From Narthecium ossifragum (taxonomy: Eukaryota > Streptophyta > Magnoliopsida > Dioscoreales > Nartheciaceae): DNA of 64,000 nucleotides. A model generated the notes under the pieces. It was given only the letters and a program-made list of their open reading frames with translations, was not told the origin of the DNA and searched no databases. The translations under genes and the position numbers were made by a program. Shown piece after piece: positions 55,819-64,000 of the stretch. The stretch spans positions 24,081,760-24,145,759 of the forward strand of contig OY986973.1 in the NCBI GenBank assembly GCA_963920575.1, given 5' to 3'. Positions within the stretch are counted from its first letter, which is position 1, and each line of letters begins with the position of its first letter.

Positions 55819-57200
55819 ACCTCCTCCTCCTTAGCGACTGAATCTCTCTTTACCCTTTTTCTCATTCGGATGTGAGAGGGAGGGAGGGAGAGAAGGAGAG
55901 AGTTGGAGAGGAGGAGAGGAGAGGAAGAGGGAGAAATCGCTAGAGAGAGATGGAGTTGGAGAGGAAGAGAGGGAGAAATCGAGAGAAAGAGGAGGTGGAG
56001 CTCGCCGGAAAAGTGAAGATTCAGGTGGGATTTCACCGGATCATTTCTCCTTTTCGACTTAGGTGAGCTTTTATCTCCCCCCCCCCTTCGATTTCATAGT
56101 CTTCGTGGAGCTTTCTAGAGTTTTTGGTGAAGTTTTGGTGGCTTTGCAGTTTTCCGGTGACGATGGGTTGCCGGAGACGATGCCTGGGATGGCGTTGGGG
56201 GCTTTTCTCGGCGACTGCAATGCCGGAGGAAAAACCCCAGCGGTCCTAGGCATCTCTCCGACCCCTTCCTGATGTTTTTATGGTCAGAAAACCCTTTTTC
56301 TCCTCCATCCCGTCATGGATTCCGGTGAGGATCCGTGATCAGCCTTTCTCCGGCCATGGCCGTCGATCTTCTCAGGGATCAGGTCCTAGGGGCAGCAAGG
56401 AACATAGATTGTCGTCCCGTTGGTACGCGTCGTGCCGGCACGGTACGTACCACCGGTACGCCCTGTGCCGGAGCGGTACGGGACCGGTACGGCATCAGTA
56501 GCAAGAGGAAAGAAGAGGAGTGAGAGAAAAGAGGAGGAGAGGAGATCCAATAGAGAGGTGCACGATCCGGCGTCGTCGATCGTCGGCTAAAGGAGAGAGG
56601 GAGAGACCATCGACGAGAGGAGGAGGCGATCGACGATGTTAGGGTTAGATTATTTTACTTATTTTATAACACTAACTTACGTTAACGGGTTACGGGTGTG
56701 GATAACGGGTTTAAAAATGTATAACACTAACTTACCCTAATACTCTCTCTCACACGCCGCCGAGCTCTCTCCTCTTCCGCCGTCGATCTCTCTCCGCCGC
56801 CTTCAAGAAAGGATCTCCTCCCTTCCTCTCCTTCTCTCCTCTCCCTCTCTCTTCTCCTCCCCTCTCCTTCCCAATTCTCTCCTCCCCCTTCCTCCTCCAC
56901 CCATCGTCTCCTACCTTATTTTTTCTCTGCTCTCCCTCCTCTCTTTCACCTCTCTTCCTCAGACCGGTTTGTACCGGTCAGTATTCATCCAAACCGGCGT
57001 GTAACGTACACATCTGGTCTCCCCTAATCCGATCCGGGAGAGAAAACCAACCCGGTTAGCCACCGGTACGGTAAATATCGGCCGGTACGCATAGTACCGG
57101 ATGGTATGGAAATCCATGGCGAGGAATCTATCCCTCTCCTCCATGGTGTCTTTCCGGCGCTTTAACCCCTTTCTAATAGAGATCTGACGGAGCTCCGGCT
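55819..57200. other. Intergenic, simple sequence and GGTACG-type repeats
   Basis: GA-rich (55860-56010) and CT-rich (56750-56950) low-complexity blocks enclose DNA with many CCGGTACG/GGTACGTACC motifs (56425-56500, 56960-57110). No gene recognised; the short frames here have no domain. Confidence 0.5.
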
Positions 57201-57399
57201 TAAGCTCTGGCGGTCTTCTTGGGAAAGATGACGACACTGCGGGGTGCATGTTAGCGTGCGCGCAGTATCTACTATGGTGCACTAGTCAGCGCCCTGTGCA
57301 CGCGGTGCACATTAGCTGTTTGCTAACGTGCACCAAAAACCTTCAGATGCCCGTAACTTGAGCTTTCGACGTCCGTTTTTGATGATTTTCACGTCATTT

Positions 57400-58700
57400 C
57401 GACCGGCCTTTCGAGCTCTATCTATTTCTAGTAGTTTGAATTTTGTTTGGGGCTCTACCTGACCGTAATCTTAACCCTTTTGTGGATTAGGCGATCGTTT
57501 GAGCGGACAGCAAGTGGGAGTGTGACGTGGACCCCCAGACTTAGAGAACACGCATCGGTGGCCTTCTTGAGGTAGGAGTTACCTCCTATTAGGATTGGTG
57601 TGCTATGTTTATATGTGATGCGTAGTTGTGTTGATGCCATGTTGTACATGTTGTACTTTTTGATGATGGACATGCTATTTGGTAATGGGTTTATGCTATG
57701 ATGTTCTGTTGGGCTGGTTGAGCCCATTTATTGTTGTTTTGTTTGACTGCTTAAGTCCATTTCTTGTTTAATTATGCACTATATGTTATAATATAATGTT
57801 CTATGTATGGTATGCATTTATGAGAATTTATGGATTATCATATTAGTTTATGATTATGATTTTCTGGTTTGTGCATACATGATAGGAATGTCTGATCTTG
57901 TAGCTGGACTTGTTAGAGTTTAGGGGTTATATTGATGATTAGATGGATGGATTAGAATCTCCGTACGTCGATCGAGGATTGGGATCCTCAACTCGATTTG
58001 AGAATGTTATCCATATACTATTATACTTAGGCCGGTATAGAGTCCAAATGGGTCTGGACGTGCTTTGATGGTCGGATGCGGCGTCTGTGCATGTAAGACT
58101 TATCCAGACTAGTCGGACCATATTAGGGTCAGTATATTAACATAGGTTTGGTGTACACCAGTGTCCTAAACTGTTGTCATGAGACTTCTGCTGTGCTTTC
58201 GAGCTCATTCTTTGATTTTTGTGCAGGAGGACATGCAGTTATGCCCGAGACTAGCGCACCTCATGAAGATGATGCATAGTGACGAGGCGTCAATTTTAGA
58301 CTTATCTGATTGAGAGTTAGTTTTGTAGTAGGTGGAGAGATGAGGGTTATCCCATTTTATTTTGTACTCTTTACCTTAACTCCCAATTTATGTATGATGA
58401 CGTTTTGTATATGTTGGATTTTTGGATGACTTGTACATTGTAGTCTCGTGGTTTGGTTATTATGTATTTTGATGATTATACTCCTGTGTAAATGAAACAT
58501 GTGAATGAATGTTATGGGGCGAAGGTGCCCCCATATATTATAAGTCTGTTGTAAATCATTCGTGGAATGTCATGAGTTGTGTTATTTATAATCATGTTGA
58601 CAGGTTGTAATTATGAATTCACACGCACGTGCTTAAAGGTTATGTCGAAATTTTGAATTTTTATGATAAATTTGGAAGTTAATTGGGGCGGGACGTGACA
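57400..58700. mobile_element. Probable solo or truncated LTR
   Basis: The stretch ends TTGGGGCGGGACGTGACA at 58700, matching the usual 3' terminus of plant Ty3-type LTRs, and it contains T-rich, non-coding sequence of LTR character. I found no matching TGTCACGTCCC start, no internal domains and no target duplication. The left boundary is a guess. Confidence 0.4.
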
Positions 58701-61228
58701 TAAAGTCTAGTTAATTTAATTAAATAATAGGCTCCAGCTAATCCGGGGATGTTTGCTAATTATTTAGAGATGTTCACAATAACTTATGGTATTGTTGGCT
58801 ATTAATTATGTTTTCTGTAACCTGTTGCCACTTGTCCATTTGCTATTGGATCTTTAGTCTTATAAGTCTCTAACTTGGTCAATCTGATGATTTAGTGGTT
58901 GAATAATTCCTCAACATTCAAACAAAACATTCCCCAATTATAGCCTCTCTCTTTCTTATGGGTTTCTGAATAAGCAGGCTGGACTATTCAACCAATAAAG
59001 ATTTTAATATTTTAGGATGACCAAGTTCATACCCTAAGCCCTTTAGGAACAGGGTGGATGCATGTGTTTAGACATGCACTTTTGCAAGCCCTATGATTTA
59101 GGATTTTTTTTCCTAGTTCTCTTAAATGTGAAATGTAAACATCGCACAAGAGCAGCTCTCATGATTTTACTATTACTTTTGCCGCACAATTGAAACTGAA
59201 GATGCCTGTTCAGAGTTTGTAAAGCGCATACTTTGTTTTTGCTTGCTTTTACTTCTACATGTATCACTAAGTTGTAATTGTTACTTTCCGAGCAACTAAA
59301 AATGATAAGAGGCACCAATGCCTTACCTTGAATTTTGCAGCGACTTCACTCAAAGTTGGGCCTCCTCAACGCTTTTATTAGTATTGTTATCATTGACAAA
59401 GCTGTCGCCCTTTATAGTGCTGCTCAACATTGGGTTTTGAGTTGAAAGCGCTCCTGTCATCGCAGCAGTGACTTGAGCCATATGCTTGGCATGGCAATTT
59501 TTAGGTATCTTCAGATTGGATATTGTTTCATAAACTGAGTCGACCAACAGAAGGGTTCTCTTCTTCTTTTATACAGTACTGTATTGTTGTTTATGAGGAT
59601 GGTGAATAGAAGCAGGCGTTTTGTTGCATCCACTAATATGTTACAGTGAAATGACTTCTCTTTCTTCAGATTGTATATTATTCGACAAACTAAGTTGACC
59701 AACAGAAGGGTTATTGATGCAGGACCAAGCCCAGACCTGACCGAGTCCGATCCGGAGCAGCTCCCTAGGCGATCCGGATGCGTTCGGACTTCATCCGTCC
59801 GACTCAGATCTCCGTACGACCCCGACCGTCGGATGGGCATAACTTTCGCGCACGACGTCCGATCAGGGCGTGCGACCAGTCGAAACGACCGGCTCGACGA
59901 GGCCGTCATAATTCATCGGAGATCAAAGATCTCTCCATGACCTTGACCTCCGAATCTCCAGATTCCTTTTCCTTTGGCTTAAAATCTCGTTTTAGTGAAA
60001 AACTTTCCTTTTTAGGCAGTTTGTTCGGTCTTTTCATTTTTAGCAAATTTTCTATTTCTAGTCGGTTTTCTCTTATTTGAATTCCGGATTTAGTTACTTG
60101 GATTAGGATAATTCATATCAGAGTCCATGTATGAGTTGGCCTCTCCTTAACCTTATAAAAGGAGATCTTAGAGTTTGTAATGGGAGTTTTGATGATAAAT
60201 GAAAATTAGGGTTTTTGGTTTCTCCCATTGAGAAATCTGGTTGTCTCTCCCATAAAGAGGTTCACGTTTACCCTGCGCCAGTTATCTTCTTCTGTAATAG
60301 AGATTATGTAGTAGTAGTAGTAGCTGTTTAATAAGGATGATGGGCAAGAAGAGTATGGCTTTTTGCTGCATTCACTGATGTGTTACAGTCAGTAAGGTGA
60401 CTTGTCTGGTGTTTAATTAAATACCTGATGGGATGATATATCTTACTTATTATTCTGATTCTGATTCTATTACATTTCTGCAACCTAGATGGGCTAGAAT
60501 CGACATTTTTTCCCCCTCTTTGGGTCAGATATTGAAGTGTTTGCGTGTAGTTGGTTTTCATATCATCACCATGCATACCTCAGGTATTATCCTTCCCTTG
60601 CAATGATCGATCCTGAGGTTTCGAATGGCCAAGTGTATCAATGAAGATACAGCACTGTTCATGTTTTGAACCATGTATGATATCTAAAATGCATCTTCAA
60701 ATTAAGTCATGATAAGTGGTTTGCTTATGATCCTTCCAATATATTTTTTTGACTGATACTCTGTTTTTATAGCACTTTCTTGTTTCTTTGTTGATCATGG
60801 AATGTGATGTGTTCTATATCACAATTGGAATTTGACTTCCTTGGGCTCCCACCGACATGCTTGATCTAATCTCTTTGTCGAGTGTTTTATACTTTACTTT
60901 AGGTTCGAGCCCTATGTTGTGCAATCAATCAAGTGCTCAATTAAAGGACACATATGTTGTATCCCACACTAGCTTGCACAATACAAGAAGGAGAAGAGAG
61001 ATTAATCCACCATTCAAACATCGATCCCTGCGTCTACTACATTGCCATGCAAACATGCATTCTAAACCTATTCTAGCTACTAAACACATGATCATGGCTA
61101 TCACTCATATTTTTAATGTGAAATGAAATCCACTAAAGCCAAAGCCAGGAAGAAAGAAAGAACATGCATGAAGAGGTAGATTTAAAGGAAGTAAGTGATC
61201 ATCCTCCAAACACCCTAGCCACATATAA
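58701..61228. other. Intergenic, duplicated pieces and LTR-like insert
   Basis: A unit holding GACCAACAGAAGGGTT and TGTTACAGT recurs in tandem (about 59535-59655, and 59697-59712 plus 60333-60400), with an LTR-like repeat sitting inside the second copy. The 65-residue minus-strand frame at 59350-59547 has no domain I recognise. Nothing convincing lies between 60.4 kb and the VQ gene. Confidence 0.5.
59715..60330 (+). mobile_element. LTR-like repeat, forward copy
   Basis: The part GGGCGTGCGACCAGTCGAAA, GATCTCTCCATGAC, TTCCTTTTCCTTTG, TTTAGTGAAAA, TTTCCTTTTTAGGCAGTTT and TATAAAAGGAG...GTTTGTAA matches, in reverse, 63545-64000. TATAAAAGG followed by TTAGAGTTTGTAATGGG fits an LTR promoter. It splits a local tandem duplication, which supports insertion. 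Confidence 0.6.
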
Positions 61229-61696
61229 CTAAGAAACATGAGCCACTCCAAGCACTTCCATTTGAGAAGAGCTCAAAGGAAGCAATGGTGGGAACTCACT
61301 CAGCTCCTGGAAGAAGCCATCCACATCCTTGAGCCCACCAAAGAACCCACCTGAATTCTCCAGCCACAGCTCCTCCTCCTCCAAACTCCTCTCGCCTCCA
61401 TGGCCATCTCCACTCTTCCCTTCGACAACGCTAGTCCTGCACCGCACCGCCGCCTTCTCCTTCGTCTCGCCGCCGGCCCCCTTCTGACGAGGCTTCCCGG
61501 TGAGCCGCTGCACGAGCTCCCGGAATCCCGCGGCGTCCGTCTTGATGATCTCCGGCGAGAGGATGTGCACTATCCTAATCTTCGGCTTCGGTTTCAGATG
61601 CAAGCCCTCGTGCACGGCAAGCATCGCCGGCCGCCGAAAATTCGAAGAAGAGCTCCTGATCTTAATCTCCTTCACCATTTCTTGCATAGCATGCAT
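61229..61696 (-). CDS. VQ-motif protein
   Basis: A small plant regulator of the VQ family, which binds WRKY transcription factors and affects defence or development. From the ATG at 61696 it codes 155 residues in one exon, as is usual for the family. The VQ motif FRELVQRLTG is at residues 58-67 (F58, V62-Q63, L65-T66-G67), preceded by a basic PKPKIRIVHILSPEIIKTD stretch. A Gly/Lys-rich linker and an acidic C-terminus (LEEEELWLENSGGFFGGLKD, FFQELSEFPPLLPL) complete it. The frame is open further upstream to an ATG at 61936, but those 80 residues look non-family, so the start MHAMQEMVKEIKIR is preferred. No targeting peptide seen; it is expected to be nuclear. Confidence 0.88.
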   Translation of the reverse strand: MHAMQEMVKEIKIRSSSSNFRRPAMLAVHEGLHLKPKPKIRIVHILSPEIIKTDAAGFRELVQRLTGKPRQKGAGGETKEKAAVRCRTSVVEGKSGDGHGGERSLEEEELWLENSGGFFGGLKDVDGFFQELSEFPPLLPLSSSQMEVLGVAHVS

Positions 61697-63544
61697 GCCT
61701 TGCAGAGTTGCAGGGGTGCAAACTGATGATGATGAAATAGATAGATAGATATATATTGTATGTGATAGTTTTATATGATGCAATGTTTGTTGGAGGCGAG
61801 GATTGGATGAAGGGATTGTCTGACAAGTAGGAGCTAAGGAATACGAGTCAATGCTGGAAAGCTTGAGATGAGAGGGTTCCAACGTTTGCAAACATGCATA
61901 CAAGTGTGACAAAGGACTGGGTTTCCATTTGTTCATATATATATATACGTGCAGAAAATTTCATCTATGGGCCTGTTGTATGGGCGTTTGGATCAACGTC
62001 GGATCTCGGTCGGATCCCATTTTCATCTATATATAGAGGGTTTTGTGCATATATGTACTAGGGAAATAGTCCCCGAATACCCTTCCAAAACCCCTTAATA
62101 TTATAGCATATAATATAACCTCTTGAATCCCTTTTTATTAGCAAATGCGTATGCAATTAGTCGGTTTAGAAGGGTTGCTACTTGCTAGGCAATTAAAATT
62201 ATTCTAGGGATATATATACAAAAGTCCCTCGCATATACATAATATTCTAAAATATTTATACTTATATCTGTTTATCGCGGTAGGTAGATGAGTGGCTTTG
62301 CTGACGTGCGAAAGGAGTTGAGGCGTTAGGATTCGGATCATCCGTGCAAAACCAACCGTCCGATCCGCACGTGGGCGGGGCCCCGTGAGGACCACGCGCA
62401 CGCGGTGAGGATCTGCACGTGACGCAAGAGTGGTGCGCACGATACTCGTGTTGCTTATGGTATCCCGCGGGGTAGCCTATAAAGCCACGCGTCGCAAGTC
62501 CAATAAACTTTAGATTGCTTTTTTTGATTTAGGGATGAAAAAAAGGATTACATCACAAGCAGTGGGGTCCCAACTCCCAAGGGGCCAACCCGGGCTGAGC
62601 CGACGAGACTATCTGTCTCCGCGTTGAACTCGAACTTTACATTACTTTACAGGAGAAATTGTAGTGGGAAAAAAGTTTTCGTTACAATTACAGCTTTGAG
62701 TCACGCACTCGAGATTTAATTGTTTATGTAACCATGAATTGGCGCGGAGATATGGTTAAAAGATACAGACTAAAATGCACTTTGGTAACCATGAATTAGC
62801 GACCGTGGAGGTGGAGGTTGGGTTGGAGCTGGAGCTGGAGCTGGAATAAGGTGACGAAAAGGAGCAGCCATGGCAATCACGGCAGCGAGGGGGCGGCATT
62901 GAAGAAGAAAGCCGCTGCTTAACATGATAGAAATGGGTGCAAAGCTGATCACGTGTGTAAGCACGTGCCCAATTTGACATCAATCGGTTGTAACAGCATC
63001 GGGATGTCAGGACCAAATCGCACTAGTTTGTAACAACAAGGACATGTTTTGCGGTTTTTAAACATAAGGGTACTAGATTGCAAAAACCTTAAAATATTGG
63101 TATGGTATACCAAAGTCCATTTTGGACTAAGATATATATGATTGAGAATTCAAATGGAACTAATTACTAGATTTGAATAATATATATGTCAGTAAGGTAG
63201 CCTGCAATCACAGGTTGTTTTATGTTTAAAATTTGTTAAAATTTTCACCAAAAATCTGTCGTTGTATGTGTAATGAGTTACAAAGGAAGTAAACGTTAGA
63301 CTTGATCAAACATCTTGAAATTTCTCCGCCGGCAATATAATATGTGAATGTAAGAGTTTGATGGATTAGGTGTTTTAAATAGTGTAATGTAAGTTATACT
63401 ACTAGCTTTCGAGTTGAACTAATCAAAAAAAAATATATATATTATGTGAATGAGTTGTCCATAATGGAATAGTCTCCAGCTTTTTTTATTATTATTAGTT
63501 AAGCCCAAGGGCTAGGGTACAAAGGAGTCTCCAGCTTAGACTGG
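61697..63544. other. Intergenic region
   Basis: Upstream of the VQ gene lie short GATA/TATA runs (61735-61755, 61934-61948). Beyond 62 kb there is AT-rich DNA and a GC-rich stretch (62280-62480). A GGAGCTGGAGCTGGAGCTGG triplet repeat occurs near 62825. No gene is recognised. Confidence 0.5.
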
Positions 63545-64000
63545 CGCATGATAAACGTGGATCTCTCTATGGGAGAGACAACCAAACTCTCTATGGGAGA
63601 GAAAATCAGAATTCTCAAGAGGAGAAAACTAACTTAATTTTATTCATCCAAAAACTAACTCTTTACAAACCCTAGGCCTCCTTTTATAGGTTTAAGGAAA
63701 GACCAACTCAACTAAAACAAGGACTCAACCATCAACTCCTAATCCAAATCCTAAAGCCGGAATTAACCCCGGAATTCAAAAGAAAGGAGAAATCCTACTA
63801 GAAATAGGAATTTATCAAAAATAGAAACCGATAAAACTGCCTAAAAAGGAAAATTTTCACTAAAACTGAGATTTTAGATCAAAGGAAAAGGAATTCGACG
63901 ATTTGACGAGCAGTCATGGAGAGATCGAAGATCTGCGATGATAAATGACGGGCTCGTCGACCCGGTCGTTTCGACTGGTCGCACGCCCCGATTGGACACC
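63545..64000 (-). mobile_element. LTR-like repeat, inverted copy, cut by window end
   Basis: Reverse complement of the repeat at 59715-60330 (for example TTTCGACTGGTCGCACGCCC at 63968-63987, CTGCCTAAAAAGGAAA, CCTCCTTTTATAGG). It continues past the window, so its full length and the presence of retrotransposon genes cannot be judged. Confidence 0.6.

Noticed and set aside
56425..57110. CCGGTACG-rich stretches as a coding gene
   Set aside because: Motif repetition without a sustained frame or domain; better explained as repeat DNA.
59350..59547. 65-aa minus-strand frame with no low-complexity sequence
   Set aside because: It looks protein-like but matches no family I know, lacks clear splice partners and lies in duplicated DNA; kept only as a note.
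1..64000. CRISPR arrays, bacterial operons, phage or defence systems, rRNA or tRNA genes
   Set aside because: The window is plant nuclear DNA with introns; no regular spacer arrays or cloverleaf-like genes were recognised by reading. A tRNA or Rfam scan could still find small RNA genes I missed.

Overview
The window is nuclear DNA of a flowering plant. The protein genes are split by GT-AG introns, intergenic DNA is AT-rich and full of small transposon remains, and the recognisable genes are standard land-plant families (EMSY-LIKE, CNX2, NTAN1, VQ, DUF761, LEA_1, CCCH-KH). Very GC-rich first exons, as in the SDR genes, suggest a monocot, but I cannot name the species. Exon borders were derived by hand from splice consensus plus family similarity; every intact multi-exon model below has an exon sum divisible by three.

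Layout. 1-5.4 kb: repeat-rich DNA holding a short relic of an SDR first exon (2573-2626). 5.4-15.4 kb: three intact tandem copies of a classical short-chain dehydrogenase/reductase on the minus strand, all with exons of exactly 307, 230 and 279 nt. A tail fragment of a further copy lies at about 18.25-18.39 kb, so the array was once longer at both ends. 19.7-20.3 kb: an intronless DUF761 gene (+). 22.2-27.6 kb: an EMSY-LIKE (ENT + Agenet) chromatin reader (+), convergent with a SANT/MYB-bromodomain gene (28.1-30.0 kb, minus). 31.3-33.2 kb: a broken copy of plastid enoyl-ACP reductase (MOD1/ENR type). 33.9-37.3 kb: repeats, including a block rich in GATCGATC and an AT-rich fold-back element. 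37.4-39.4 kb and 48.5-49.7 kb: a segmental duplication carrying a group-1 LEA gene; the second copy is intact, the first is a pseudogene with a hAT-type insertion just upstream. Between them sit a CCCH/KH RNA-binding protein gene (+) and NTAN1, the N-terminal asparagine amidohydrolase of the N-degron pathway (minus). 50.7-54.2 kb: CNX2, the radical-SAM first enzyme of molybdenum cofactor synthesis (+). 54.6-55.8 kb: a non-autonomous hAT-type element with a perfect 8-bp target duplication. 56-61 kb: LTR-like and other repeat debris. 61.2-61.7 kb: a VQ-motif regulator gene (minus). 62-64 kb: no gene seen; an LTR-like repeat inverted relative to one at 59.7-60.3 kb runs off the end.

The genes do not form a shared pathway; this is ordinary plant gene order shaped by tandem duplication, segmental duplication and small DNA transposons. 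I found no convincing undescribed biological system. The most informative signals are relics: truncated SDR ends, a decayed enoyl-ACP reductase that lost its catalytic segment, a decayed LEA duplicate, and two hAT-type elements whose borders can be fixed to the base.
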